Below are positions 7,420 to 16,165 of a stretch of DNA of 64,000 nucleotides, one piece after another. Within the stretch, counting starts at the first letter, position 1. Every line of letters begins with the position of its first letter. Source of the stretch: Novosphingobium kaempferiae. GTDB taxonomy: Bacteria; Pseudomonadota; Alphaproteobacteria; Sphingomonadales; Sphingomonadaceae. The translations under genes and the position numbers were made by a program. Under the pieces are notes generated by a model. It saw nothing but the letters and a program-made list of their open reading frames with translations. It searched no databases and was not told the DNA's origin. The DNA lies in contig NZ_CP089301.1 of assembly GCF_021227995.1 (NCBI RefSeq), forward strand, positions 5,332,001 to 5,396,000. Direction: 5' to 3'.

Positions 7420-8519
7420 CGGTTTGGGGATTGCTCGCCTTCTTCGCGCTGCTCCTCACCGCGTTTACCCCACTTCCCGCCCATGCCGAGCGGGTGCGCG
7501 ATCTCGGCCAGTTTCAGGGCGTGCGCACCAATCAGCTGACCGGTTACGGCGTCGTAGTCGGCCTGCCGGGCACCGGGGACGACAACCTCGAATACGTGAC
7601 GCAGGCGATGAAGGGCGTTTCGGGCCGCATGGGGCTGACCCTGCCGCCGGGGATCGCGCCGGGGCTCAAGAACGCCGCCGCCGTGGTCATCACCGCCGAT
7701 CTTCCCGCTTTCGCCAAGCCGGGCCAGCGCATCGACGTCACCGTCTCCACCATCGGCAAGGCCAAGTCCCTGCGCGGCGGGGCGCTGATCCTGACGCCGC
7801 TCTACGGCGCGGATGGGCAGATCTACGCGATGGCGCAGGGCAACCTTGCGGTCGGCGGGCTCGACGCATCGGGCCGCGACGGCTCGAAAGTCACCGTCAA
7901 CATCCCGACCGTGGGCCGCATCGCCGAGGGCGCCAGCGTGGAGCGCGCCGTCGCCACCGGCTTCGACGCGGGCGACACGCTGCGCTGGAACCTGTTCAGC
8001 GCCGATTTCCTGACCGCCGCGCGGGTGCGCGACGCGATCAACCGCAAGGTTCCGGGCATCGCCTCGGTCGAGGACGGCGTGACCCTTGCGTTGCGCCTGC
8101 CGGGCGATGCCGACAGCCGTGCCAGCATGATGGCCGCGATCGAGATGATCGACGTGGACCCGGCCGAGACCGCCGCGCGCGTCATCGTCAACAGCCGCAC
8201 CGGCACCGTCGTCATCAATTCGGCCGTGCGCCTGTCTCCCGCCGCGATCAGCCACGGCAAGCTGACCGTGCGCGTGGACGAGAACCCGATGGTCGTCCAG
8301 CCCGCCCCCTTCAGCCGGGGCCGCACCGAGACAGAGCAGCACTCCAACGTCTCGGTCGAGGAGGAACAGCGCTCGGTCGCGTACTTCCGGGGCGGCGCCT
8401 CGCTGTCGAAAGTGGTGGACGCGCTGAACATGCTGGGCGTCACCCCGTCCGACCTCGTCGCGATCCTGGAGGCGCTCAAGCAGGCGGGCGCGCTCAAGGC
8501 GGAGATGGTGGTGATATGA
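7392..8519 (+). CDS. flgI: FlgI, flagellar P-ring protein
   Basis: A 375-residue periplasmic P-ring subunit, normal for the family. After the signal peptide (MGSRLRGNDAVWGLLAFFAL, then LLTAFTPLPAHA) come the conserved ERVRDLGQFQGVRTNQLTGY and VVGLPGTGDDN. The C-terminus (LVAILEALKQAGALKAEMVV) is also typical. The first nine residues (MGSRLRGND and following) are encoded by the repeat arm, giving the two arginines of the n-region. ATG 7380 in the same frame is an alternative. The stop overlaps the flgJ start (ATGA). Confidence 0.93.
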   Translation: MGSRLRGNDAVWGLLAFFALLLTAFTPLPAHAERVRDLGQFQGVRTNQLTGYGVVVGLPGTGDDNLEYVTQAMKGVSGRMGLTLPPGIAPGLKNAAAVVITADLPAFAKPGQRIDVTVSTIGKAKSLRGGALILTPLYGADGQIYAMAQGNLAVGGLDASGRDGSKVTVNIPTVGRIAEGASVERAVATGFDAGDTLRWNLFSADFLTAARVRDAINRKVPGIASVEDGVTLALRLPGDADSRASMMAAIEMIDVDPAETAARVIVNSRTGTVVINSAVRLSPAAISHGKLTVRVDENPMVVQPAPFSRGRTETEQHSNVSVEEEQRSVAYFRGGASLSKVVDALNMLGVTPSDLVAILEALKQAGALKAEMVVI

Positions 8520-8860
8520 GCACGATCCTGCCTTCCAGCGCCGCCATGACCGTCAAGGCGGAGCAGACCGACCGCGAAAAGCTGCACACCGTCGCCAAGC
8601 AGTTCGAGGCGGTGTTCCTGCGCGAAATGCTCGGCGCCGCGCGCAAGACCAGCTTCGGCGAAGAGGGCGGCGCGGGCGACATCTCGGGCGGGCAGGCGAT
8701 GGATACCTTCCGCCAGTTGCAGGACGAGCATTTCACCGACGCCACCGCCGAAACAGGCACCATCGGCCTTGCGAAGATGCTGGAGGCGCAGATGGCGCGG
8801 TTCGTGTCGGATGGGTCGACGGCCCCGCAGGAAACGACGGAGCCCAAGGCCGACAAGTGA
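8516..8860 (+). CDS. flgJ: FlgJ-like rod-binding protein, no muramidase domain
   Basis: A 114-residue protein matching the N-terminal rod-binding domain of FlgJ (AKQFEAVFLREMLGAARKT, then GGQAMDTFRQLQDEHFTD). In enterobacteria FlgJ is about 310 residues and adds a peptidoglycan hydrolase; the short single-domain form is common in alphaproteobacteria, where a separate hydrolase is used. It is the rod-scaffold protein and the last gene of the operon, overlapping flgI by four bases. Confidence 0.9.
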   Translation: MSTILPSSAAMTVKAEQTDREKLHTVAKQFEAVFLREMLGAARKTSFGEEGGAGDISGGQAMDTFRQLQDEHFTDATAETGTIGLAKMLEAQMARFVSDGSTAPQETTEPKADK

Positions 8861-8875
8861 GGCGCCCCCTCCTTT

Positions 8876-8950
8876 CGTCATTGCGAGCGCAGCGAAGCAA
8901 TCCACGGTCGGCTCACGACGCTGGATTGCTTCGCTGCGCTCGCAATGACG
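8876..8950. repeat. Palindromic repeat, family A
   Basis: Near-perfect copy: arms CGTCATTGCGAGCGCAGCGA and TCGCTGCGCTCGCAATGACG with the central part CACGGTCGGCTCACGACGC. It lies 15 bases after the flgJ stop. Transcribed, it would form a long hairpin that could protect the 3' end of the flagellar mRNA. Confidence 0.9.
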
Positions 8951-9050
8951 AAAAGGGGGAACGAGGTTCGGATACAGCGCCGAAAGCATGCGCCAGAACT
9001 CTGCCCCCTCCTCCCGTCGCCCCTGCAAAGGCAGGGGGCAAAGACAAAGC

Positions 9051-9075
9051 AAAGGCCCCGAACGGGGCCTTTCTT
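9051..9075. terminator. Bidirectional rho-independent terminator
   Basis: Stem AAAGGCCCC / GGGGCCTTT with loop GAAC, followed by CTT on the plus strand; the A-rich left side gives a U tract on the minus strand. It sits between the convergent flgJ operon and the BdcA-like gene and can serve both. Confidence 0.75.
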
Positions 9076-9137
9076 GCGTCTGCAATCCGCACGGCGCAGA
9101 ACCGGCACGCAAACGCGCCGATCCCGCACCGCACCGC

Positions 9138-9851
9138 CTACGCGCCGAAACCGCCGTCAATCGTCTGCAGCGAACCGGTGATCATCGCGCCATGCGGGCC
9201 CGCCAGGTAAGCTGCCAGTTCGGCGACCTCCGAGGCAGCAACATGGCGCGGGATCGCCATGAAGCCATGCATCGTCGCCGCCATCGGGCCGTCCGCCGGG
9301 TTCATGTCGCTATCCGTGGGCCCCGGCTGGATGCTGTTCACCGCAATCCCCCGACCCCCGAAATCGCGCGCCAGGCCACGAACCATCCCCTGCATCGCCG
9401 ACTTCGTCAAAGCATACGCCGCTCCCCCCGCAAACGGCATACGATCCCCATTCGTCGAACCGATAACGATCAGGCGGCCGTTGTCGTTCATCTGGCGCGC
9501 GGCTTCGACCGAGGCGTGGTAGGGCGCACGCACGTTGATGTCGATCATGCGGTCGATCGCGTCGGGATCCAGCGTGAGGGGATCGCCGAGCACCAGCGTA
9601 CCGGCGTTGACGACGAGCACGTCGAGCGCGCCGCGTTCCGCGACCGCTGCGATCAGGGCGTCGCGGTCTGCGCTGTCGGCGCGCACGGCGGTGGCGCCGG
9701 TCTCCGCCGAGAGTGCTGCCGCCGCATCGTGCGAACCGGCGTAAGTGAAGGTCACCGAGGCGCCGCCTGCGGCGAAGCGCCGGACGATGGCGGCGCCGAT
9801 GCCGCGGCTGCCGCCGAGGATCATGACATTCTTTCCTGCAAGATCATCCAT
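9138..9851 (-). CDS. bdcA: BdcA-like short-chain dehydrogenase/reductase
   Basis: A 237-residue SDR. The NAD(P)-binding motif GGSRGIG is at residues 13-19 and NAG at 82-84; the catalytic Ser132, Tyr146 and Lys150 (YALTK) are present. From memory the protein aligns end to end with E. coli BdcA, also 237 residues, including stretches such as LARDFG, YHASVEAARQM and the C-terminal TIDG-FGA. BdcA was described as a cyclic-di-GMP-binding biofilm dispersal factor, although its chemistry is unclear. The LysR gene is divergent, which suggests local control. ATG 9851 follows a GGAGA site. In E. coli the partner regulator is a TetR protein, not LysR. Confidence 0.8.
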   Translation of the reverse strand: MDDLAGKNVMILGGSRGIGAAIVRRFAAGGASVTFTYAGSHDAAAALSAETGATAVRADSADRDALIAAVAERGALDVLVVNAGTLVLGDPLTLDPDAIDRMIDINVRAPYHASVEAARQMNDNGRLIVIGSTNGDRMPFAGGAAYALTKSAMQGMVRGLARDFGGRGIAVNSIQPGPTDSDMNPADGPMAATMHGFMAIPRHVAASEVAELAAYLAGPHGAMITGSLQTIDGGFGA

Positions 9852-9979
9852 GAGAGGTCTCCATTTTCGTTCGAGGTGCGGTCCGGTCGTCGGTCCGCCT
9901 TCCGGAGATGAAAATGACCGCTGGACATCGTTCGGACTAGCGGGCGAAACTTGGGACTGGCCGACGGAAAAACCGAACG

Positions 9980-10885
9980 ATGATGAAGCTGGACGGGATT
10001 GCGGCATTCGTGGCGACGGCGGACGCGGGCTCGATCAGCGAGGCGTCGCGGCGGCTCGGCCTGGCCAAGTCGGTCGTGGGCGAGCGGCTTGCGGAACTGG
10101 AGCGCGGGCTCGGCACGACGCTGATCCAGCGTTCGACGCGGCGGCTTTCGCTGACGAACAGTGGGCAGACCCTGCTGCCGCGGGCGCAGCGCATCCTGCG
10201 CGAAGTCGCGGAGGCTGCGGCGGAGCTGGCGGCGCGGACGGGCAGGCTGGCGGGGCCGCTGCGGCTCTCTGCGCCGGTGAGCTTCGGGGTGTTGCACCTT
10301 GGCCCGGCGCTGGCGCGGTTCCTTGTCGACCACCCGGAGATCGAGGTTTCGCTGGAACTGGACGACAGCTTCGTCGATGCGGCGGCGGGCGGGTTCGACG
10401 CGGTGCTGCGGCACGGCGCGGTGGGCGACAACCGGCTGATCGCGCGCCGCCTTGCCACGAGCCGCCGGCTGCTGGTGGCGTCGCGCGCCTATCTCGACCG
10501 CTGTGGCTGCCCCGCGACCCCGACGGAGCTGGAGCGGCACAAGGGCGTGCTCTATGCCAATCGCGAGGGGGACTGGCGCTTCGCCGCGCCGGAGGGGTGG
10601 AGCGTGATCCGGCCGCGCGCATGCCTGCGGGTCAACAACGGGCTGGTCATGCGCGATGCCGCCGTGGCCGGGCTCGGCATCGCGCTGCTGCCGACGTTCT
10701 TCGTGCATGAGGCGCTGCGGGCAGGCACGCTCGTCGAGATCGACATCGGGGTGGAGGCGGAAGGGGCTGAGCTGTTCCTTGCCTATCCACGCGACCATGG
10801 CGCCTCGGCCAAGATTCATGCACTGGCGGACAGCCTGCGCCGCAGCTTCGGCGATCCGCCCTACTGGGACAAGGCGGCGGACTGA
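9980..10885 (+). CDS. LysR-family transcriptional regulator
   Basis: A 301-residue regulator. The winged helix-turn-helix is at about residues 3-62 (AFVATADAGSISEASRRLGL, then LGTTLIQRSTRRLSLTNSG). The substrate-binding domain occupies about 90-295. Proteins with this layout (CrgA/AaeR-like subgroup) usually control a neighbouring divergent gene, here the BdcA-like reductase 128 bases away. The ligand cannot be told. The end overlaps the end of the convergent symporter gene by 25 bases. Confidence 0.9.
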   Translation: MMKLDGIAAFVATADAGSISEASRRLGLAKSVVGERLAELERGLGTTLIQRSTRRLSLTNSGQTLLPRAQRILREVAEAAAELAARTGRLAGPLRLSAPVSFGVLHLGPALARFLVDHPEIEVSLELDDSFVDAAAGGFDAVLRHGAVGDNRLIARRLATSRRLLVASRAYLDRCGCPATPTELERHKGVLYANREGDWRFAAPEGWSVIRPRACLRVNNGLVMRDAAVAGLGIALLPTFFVHEALRAGTLVEIDIGVEAEGAELFLAYPRDHGASAKIHALADSLRRSFGDPPYWDKAAD

Positions 10886-12132
10886 GTTTCGGGCAGCGGC
10901 TCCCCGGCCCCTTCGGGCGCGGCGCTTTCCCAGCGGTCGATCACGGCGGTGGCGATGCCGTTGCCCAGCACGTTGGTGGCGGTGCGTCCCATGTCCATGA
11001 ACTGATCGACCGCGAGCATGAAGGCGACCCCCTCCACCGGCAGGTCGAACTGGCCGAGCGTGGCGGCGACCACGACGAGGCTGGCGCGCGGCACGGCGGC
11101 GACGCCCTTGCTCGTCACCATGAGCACCAGCAGCATCGTCACCTGCGTCGCCAGCGGCACGTCGATGCCGTAGGCCTGCGCTATAAACAGCACCGTGAAG
11201 GTGGCCGACATCATCGAGCCGTCAAGGTTGAAGCTGTAGCCCAGCGGCAGCACGAAGCCATAAGTGCGGCGGGGCACGCCGAAGCGGTCGAGCTGCTCCA
11301 TCATGCGCGGCAGCGCCGCTTCGGAGGAGGCGGTGGAGAACGCGATCAGCAGCGGCACCCGGAGATGGCGCAGCAGCCGCGCGATGTCGCGCCCGATGAA
11401 GGCCGCGCCCGCCGCCAGCAGCACGAACCACAGCAGCCCGAGCGAGAGATAGTATTCCGCCAGCAGCCGCGCGAAAGTGCCGAGCACGCCCGCACCGTGA
11501 GTGGCGAGCGTGGCAGCCAGCCCGGCGAAGACCGCGACCGGGGCGGCCAGCATCACGAAGCCGGTCACCCGCAGCATGATCGCCGCCAGTGCCTCGACCA
11601 GATCGACGGCGGGCCGCGCCGCCTCGCCGATCGAGGCGATCGCCACGCCCACGAAGATCGAGAACACCACGATCTGCAGCACCGCGTTGCGCGCCATCGC
11701 GTCCACCATCGAGGTGGGGAAGGCGTGGAGCACGAAGGTGCCGAGGTCGAGCCCCGATGTCTCCACCACGCCCGGCGCGCCGGTCCGCACGAGGCCGAGC
11801 CCCTCGCCGGGCTGGAACAGGTTCACCATCACCAGCCCGATCGAGAGCGAGATGAGGCTGGCGGTCAGGAACCACGCCATCGCGCGCAGGCCGATGCGGC
11901 CGACCGCGCCCTGGCTTCCGGCGTGGACCACGCCCTGCACCAGCGTCGCGAGGACGAGCGGGGCGATCACCATCTTGACGAGGTGGATGAACACGTCGGC
12001 GGGCAGGTGCAGCAGCCTGGCAGTCGTCTCCAGCCGGTGCGGATCGTCGGCCAACCCGGCGTGCAGCGAAAGGCCGCAGATCACGCCGAGCACGATGGCG
12101 ACGACGACGTTGCGCGTCATCTTGCGGGTCAT
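10861..12132 (-). CDS. Dicarboxylate/amino acid:cation symporter (DctA/GltP family)
   Basis: A 423-residue membrane protein of the DAACS family with about eight helices and two re-entrant hairpins. Signatures include the serine-rich hairpin STASSEAALPRMM, YSFNLDGSMM (the NMDGT-type motif) and GRTATNVLGNGIA. It imports C4-dicarboxylates or acidic amino acids with protons or sodium. The NMDGT position reads NLDGS, so specificity may differ from DctA. It follows the second symporter gene by 30 bases in the same direction. Confidence 0.88.
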   Translation of the reverse strand: MTRKMTRNVVVAIVLGVICGLSLHAGLADDPHRLETTARLLHLPADVFIHLVKMVIAPLVLATLVQGVVHAGSQGAVGRIGLRAMAWFLTASLISLSIGLVMVNLFQPGEGLGLVRTGAPGVVETSGLDLGTFVLHAFPTSMVDAMARNAVLQIVVFSIFVGVAIASIGEAARPAVDLVEALAAIMLRVTGFVMLAAPVAVFAGLAATLATHGAGVLGTFARLLAEYYLSLGLLWFVLLAAGAAFIGRDIARLLRHLRVPLLIAFSTASSEAALPRMMEQLDRFGVPRRTYGFVLPLGYSFNLDGSMMSATFTVLFIAQAYGIDVPLATQVTMLLVLMVTSKGVAAVPRASLVVVAATLGQFDLPVEGVAFMLAVDQFMDMGRTATNVLGNGIATAVIDRWESAAPEGAGEPLPETQSAALSQ

Positions 12133-12162
12133 GGCAATCTCCTGTGGGGGGCAGCGGGCGCG

Positions 12163-13461
12163 CTACATCGCGGGCAGCGTGCGCCCCTGCTGGTCGCGCG
12201 AGACGGCGGTCGCGATGGCGATATCGCCGACCACGTTGACCATGGTACGGAACATGTCGAGCAGCCGGTCCACGCCGACCACCAGCCCGATCCCCTCGGG
12301 CGGCAGGCCGGTGAGGGCGAGCACGGCGGCGACGGTTGGCAGCGATCCGGCGGGCACGCCGATGGTGCCCATCCCCGCCAGCGCGGCGACCGCCAGGACC
12401 ATGCCCTGCTTGCCGAGCGAGAGGTCCATGCCGAAGAACTGGGCGATGAACAGAACGGTGACGGCGGTGTAGATCGCGGTGCCGCCCTGGTTGGCGATGG
12501 TGCCGACGCCGAGGACGAGGCGCGCGGCGCGGGGGGGCAGGTGCAGGTCGAGTTCGGCGGCCTTGAGCGCGCTGGGCAGGGTGGCGTTGGAGGAGGAGGT
12601 GCAGAAGGCGATGACTGCCGGTTCCTGCACCCCGCGCAGGAAGACCGTGGGCGTCACCCCGCCGCGCATCCACACCACCGCGAAGAAGGTCAGCGCCACC
12701 TGCAGCAACAGCGCCGCCACCACCACGCCGACATAGGCGCTGAGGTAGAGCAGCAGGTGCCAGCCGAAGACCAGCGTCAGGTCGAACATGAAGCAGGCGA
12801 CGGCGATGGGGGCGAGATGGGCGACGTAGCCGAGGACGCGCAGGCCCGCGTCGAACACGCGCTCGCTGTTGGCCAGCACCTGCCCGCTGCGGCGGGTGCG
12901 CAGGAACGTCAGGGCGACGCCGGTCAGCACCGAGGCGAGGATCACGATGAGGATCGGGCGCTCGACGGCAGCATAGGAGAACGCTGCGTCCAGCCAGCCC
13001 TGCGGCGCCTGCGGGTGGCTGGCGGCAAGGATCTGCTGGCCGATCTCGGTGGGCACGACGTCTCCGGGGCGGAACAGGTTCGCCATGGCGAGCCCGATCA
13101 CCGCCGCCGCGAGCGAGGCGGCGAGCATGTGCGCGAGGGTGGAGAACAGCAGCCGCCGCATCCCCGCCATGCTGCGCAGCCGCGCGATGCCGCTGACGAT
13201 GGCGGAGACCAGCAGCGGCACGATCAGCAGGAACATGCCGAACAGGAAGGCCTGCTCCACCGGCTTCACCACCCAGCGCATCAGCAGCGCGGTGGCGGGG
13301 GAGGTGCTGGCGAACAGGCCCGCCAGCGTCCCGCCGCCCATGCCCAGCACGAAGCCGAGGAGGAGGCGGACCTGCAGGTGCGGGCGGAACCGCCCCTGCG
13401 GGCGCATGTCCGTCAGACGGGACGGGGAGGGCGGGGGAGAAGGAGGCACGGTCTCGATCAT
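12163..13461 (-). CDS. Second dicarboxylate:cation symporter-family protein
   Basis: A 432-residue DAACS-family protein, distant from its neighbour. The serine hairpin reads CTSSSNATLPSALKAAE, followed by NQGGTAIYTAVTVLFIAQFF and the C-terminal FRTMVNVVGDIAIATAV. The N-terminus (about 30 residues) is Pro/Ser rich and precedes the first helix. ATG 13461 is chosen; ATG 13407 would remove the proline-rich stretch. Two paralogous symporters in tandem beside a TctDE-like pair suggest carboxylate or acidic amino acid uptake. Confidence 0.82.
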   Translation of the reverse strand: MIETVPPSPPPSPSRLTDMRPQGRFRPHLQVRLLLGFVLGMGGGTLAGLFASTSPATALLMRWVVKPVEQAFLFGMFLLIVPLLVSAIVSGIARLRSMAGMRRLLFSTLAHMLAASLAAAVIGLAMANLFRPGDVVPTEIGQQILAASHPQAPQGWLDAAFSYAAVERPILIVILASVLTGVALTFLRTRRSGQVLANSERVFDAGLRVLGYVAHLAPIAVACFMFDLTLVFGWHLLLYLSAYVGVVVAALLLQVALTFFAVVWMRGGVTPTVFLRGVQEPAVIAFCTSSSNATLPSALKAAELDLHLPPRAARLVLGVGTIANQGGTAIYTAVTVLFIAQFFGMDLSLGKQGMVLAVAALAGMGTIGVPAGSLPTVAAVLALTGLPPEGIGLVVGVDRLLDMFRTMVNVVGDIAIATAVSRDQQGRTLPAM

Positions 13462-13559
13462 CGCACCGATCGAGCGGATTGAATTGGAAGCATTTGCGGT
13501 CCTGTTGCGGCGCCGGAAGGCGCGCAGTCCATGATGTCGGGTCTGACGCAGGTAGCCTG

Positions 13560-15131
13560 TCAGCAAGCTGTCACGAGCTTGATTTCATGCGCGTCGGCGA
13601 TGCGGGCGGGCGCGTGCCCGTCGAGATGGTCGGGCACGTCGTCGGCCTGCGGCGGGGCGGCAAAATCGATCGCAGCAAGCACGCCGCGCCCGCCTGCCCC
13701 GGCATCGAGGCGCACCTGCGCGCCCATGCGTTCGGCCAGCGCGCGCACGATCGACAGGCCGAGGCCGCTGCCGGGGGGAGAGGCTTCGGCGCGGGCGCGG
13801 TAGAAGCGTTCGAACACGCGCTCGCGGTCTTCGGCAGCGATGCCGGGGCCGTCGTCCTCCACCTCGATCCGCGCGATCCCGTCGCGCCGCAGCACGCGCA
13901 CCGTCACCGCGCCGCCGGGGCGGTTGTAGCGCACGGCGTTGTCGAACAGGTTGCCGATCATCTCCGCCGCCAGCACCGGATGGCCGAGCGCGGGAACGGG
14001 ATCGTCGTCCTCGGCCTCGAACCCGATGTCCATCGCATCGAGCCCGGGCTGGACCACCCGCGCGGCGACGAGGTCTGAGGCGACGGCGGCGAGATCGAAG
14101 CTGGCGTCGGCGGCGATGCCCTGCTCCTCGGTGCGGGCGAGCGCGATCAGTTGCAGCAGCAGCCGTTCGAGCGAGGCGACCGCGTTGCCGATGTCGTCCA
14201 GCGCCGCGCTGCCGCGCGGGGAGGCCGGGCCGTAGCGCTCCAGCACGTCGAGATGGACGCGCACGATGGCGAGCGGCGTGCGCATCTGGTGCGAGGCATT
14301 GGCGGTGAACTGGCGCAGCGAATCCACCGCGCGCTCGGTGCGGGCGAGCAGGGCGTTGAACGAATCGGAGAGCAGCCGCGCCTCGCGCGGGGCGTCCTCC
14401 TCCAGCGCGAGGCGGAAGTGCGGCGGCGGCTCGCGGCGGGCAGTCTCGATCTGGCCGGTGAGCGAGGCGAAGGGCCTGAGGCCCCAGGTGATCGCCCAGT
14501 AGAACAGCAGCACCGCCGTCATCGCGATCAGCACGCCGGCGCCCAGCACGCGCAGGAAATAGGTCTGCTGGAAGGCGTCGCGATCGTCCACGAAGTCCGC
14601 CACCTGGATGACCACGGGGCGGCCGTTGCGGTGGAGGCGGCGGATCTCGGTGGCGATGCGCACCGGCTTGCCGCCGAGGGTGCCGTCGCGAAGGTAGGCG
14701 GGCTGGATCACCCCTTCGGCATCGCGGGGATCTACATAGCCGCCGGTCAGCCGCGTGTTGCGGTACGTGCGCGGAAAGCTGGCGGCGGGCAGGCGCAGGG
14801 CGGTCTCGCCGGTGCGGGGGTCGTACTGAGGCGGCGGCACGAGGCCGCGCTCCCCGGCAAGCAGGCGGCCGGCGTCCCAGATGCTGTAGTGGGTGACGGG
14901 GGCCGAGCGCCGCTGGAGCAGGTGGACCGCGAGCGGCAGCAGTTCGTCGCGCACCGCGTCCCCGGCGTCGGCCGCGCGGCTCAGCAGGCGCACCGAGCCG
15001 ACGAGGATACGGTCGGACGTGTTCGCGCCGGAACTCTGGATCATCCAGCAGGTGATGCCGCCGAAGGTCACGGCGAGGGCGAGCAGCGGCACCATCACCG
15101 CCGCCGTCAGCCGGGATCGCAGCGACGCCAT
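13560..15131 (-). CDS. TctE-like sensor histidine kinase
   Basis: A 523-residue membrane kinase. Transmembrane segments lie at about residues 9-30 and 192-215, with a periplasmic sensor between them resembling the 2CSK_N domain of TctE. Cytoplasmic parts: HAMP-like linker, H-box ANASHQMRTPLA with His281, N-box LFDNAVRYN, and G-boxes DDGPGI and GSGLGLSIV. TctE-type kinases sense tricarboxylates or related acids. It follows the response regulator gene by 13 bases, and the symporter genes lie downstream on the same strand. Confidence 0.88.
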   Translation of the reverse strand: MASLRSRLTAAVMVPLLALAVTFGGITCWMIQSSGANTSDRILVGSVRLLSRAADAGDAVRDELLPLAVHLLQRRSAPVTHYSIWDAGRLLAGERGLVPPPQYDPRTGETALRLPAASFPRTYRNTRLTGGYVDPRDAEGVIQPAYLRDGTLGGKPVRIATEIRRLHRNGRPVVIQVADFVDDRDAFQQTYFLRVLGAGVLIAMTAVLLFYWAITWGLRPFASLTGQIETARREPPPHFRLALEEDAPREARLLSDSFNALLARTERAVDSLRQFTANASHQMRTPLAIVRVHLDVLERYGPASPRGSAALDDIGNAVASLERLLLQLIALARTEEQGIAADASFDLAAVASDLVAARVVQPGLDAMDIGFEAEDDDPVPALGHPVLAAEMIGNLFDNAVRYNRPGGAVTVRVLRRDGIARIEVEDDGPGIAAEDRERVFERFYRARAEASPPGSGLGLSIVRALAERMGAQVRLDAGAGGRGVLAAIDFAAPPQADDVPDHLDGHAPARIADAHEIKLVTAC

Positions 15132-15144
15132 CAGCCCGGCGACC

Positions 15145-15810
15145 TCATGCTTCGAGCATGTAGCCGAGGCCCCGGATGGTGCGGATGGTCGGCCCGTCGG
15201 GCATGAGCTTGCGGCGCAGGCGGCCGACGTAGACCTCCAGCGCATTGGGGGCGACGGCGTCGGCGAAGTTGAACACCTCGGAATTGAGGCGCTGCTTGGT
15301 CACGACCTTGCCAGGGCGGCCCATCAACGTCTCCAGGACCGCCATCTCGCGGCGGCGCAGGTCGAGGACGCAGCGGCGCAGTTCCACCACGCGGGTCGAC
15401 CGGTCGAGGCTGAGGTCGCCCACGCGCAGCACCGGGTCCGCAGTGCCCTGGCTGCGACGGATCAGCGCGCGCAGGCGCGATTCCAGTTCGCGTGGGTGGA
15501 ACGGCTTCGAAAGATAGTCGTCCGCGCCTCGATCGAGCCCGGCGATGCGGTCGCTCACCGCGTCGCGCGCAGTGAGGATCAGCACCGGCGTGGCATCCCC
15601 CGCACGGCGCAGCGTCTGGAGCACCTCGAGCCCGTCGATGTCGGGCAGCCCGAGGTCGAGGATGACGGCATTGTAGCTTTCGGCGGCGACGACATCGAGC
15701 GCCTCCTCGCCGGTGCCGACGACGTCGACGGCGAAGCCGCCCGCGCTCATCGAGGCTTCCATGCCGCGCGCCAGGCGCTCGTCGTCTTCAACGATCAGTA
15801 TCCGCAACAA
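15145..15810 (-). CDS. TctD-like OmpR-family response regulator
   Basis: A 221-residue regulator with a receiver domain (acidic pocket Glu8-Asp9-Asp10, phosphorylation site Asp52, Thr and Lys in LTARDAVSD and LSKPFHP) and a C-terminal winged helix (about 125-220, ending IRTIRGLGYMLEA). It pairs with the kinase directly downstream. The long intergenic region upstream carries tandem sites that may be its operator and leads to the divergent TonB receptor. Confidence 0.92.
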   Translation of the reverse strand: MLRILIVEDDERLARGMEASMSAGGFAVDVVGTGEEALDVVAAESYNAVILDLGLPDIDGLEVLQTLRRAGDATPVLILTARDAVSDRIAGLDRGADDYLSKPFHPRELESRLRALIRRSQGTADPVLRVGDLSLDRSTRVVELRRCVLDLRRREMAVLETLMGRPGKVVTKQRLNSEVFNFADAVAPNALEVYVGRLRRKLMPDGPTIRTIRGLGYMLEA

Positions 15811-16165
15811 CTCACTCCCTCACACGAGTTGCGGCACCCTCCAGACCCCTTTGTGCACCTTCTAGGTGTCGTTCAGTGCTTGCACGGCTTCGGACGCGCC
15901 GGCCCTGTTCCGACGCAATTTCCTTCCGTTTGATTCGCAAGTTTGTGAACCGAACCTGTCATCAACCTGTCGCGATGGGCAAGATTCTTTTTGCGATGCA
16001 GCAGGCAGTGACAGCTTCGTGACAGGTGGGCGCCCGCAGCCTTCATGGCGTCGGGAGGGGAAACCTCGACAACAAAATCCGGGTCCGCATCCCGTTCCGC
16101 GCAGAAGATCGCCACCACCGGCGGCGTCGCGACGGGGCGCGGACCGGCTGCAACAGGGGGCAATC
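15811..16165. promoter_or_regulatory. Divergent control region with tandem AACCTGTC repeats
   Basis: This 355-base gap separates the TctD-like regulator (minus) from the TonB receptor (plus). It holds AACCTGTC at 15953-15960 and again at 15964-15971, a direct repeat with an 11-base period, plus the inverted form TGACAGGT at 16020-16027. OmpR-family regulators bind direct repeats with about this spacing. No gene is seen in the gap. Confidence 0.4.

Noticed and set aside
8876..8950. A classical rho-independent terminator after flgJ
   Set aside because: The stem is a family A repeat copied elsewhere and lacks a T tract; the better terminator is at 9051-9075.
11365..13482. A 705-codon open frame on the plus strand opposite the two symporter genes
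   Set aside because: It is a GC-rich shadow frame: rich in His, Arg, Gly and Asp without domains, while the minus strand encodes clear membrane proteins.
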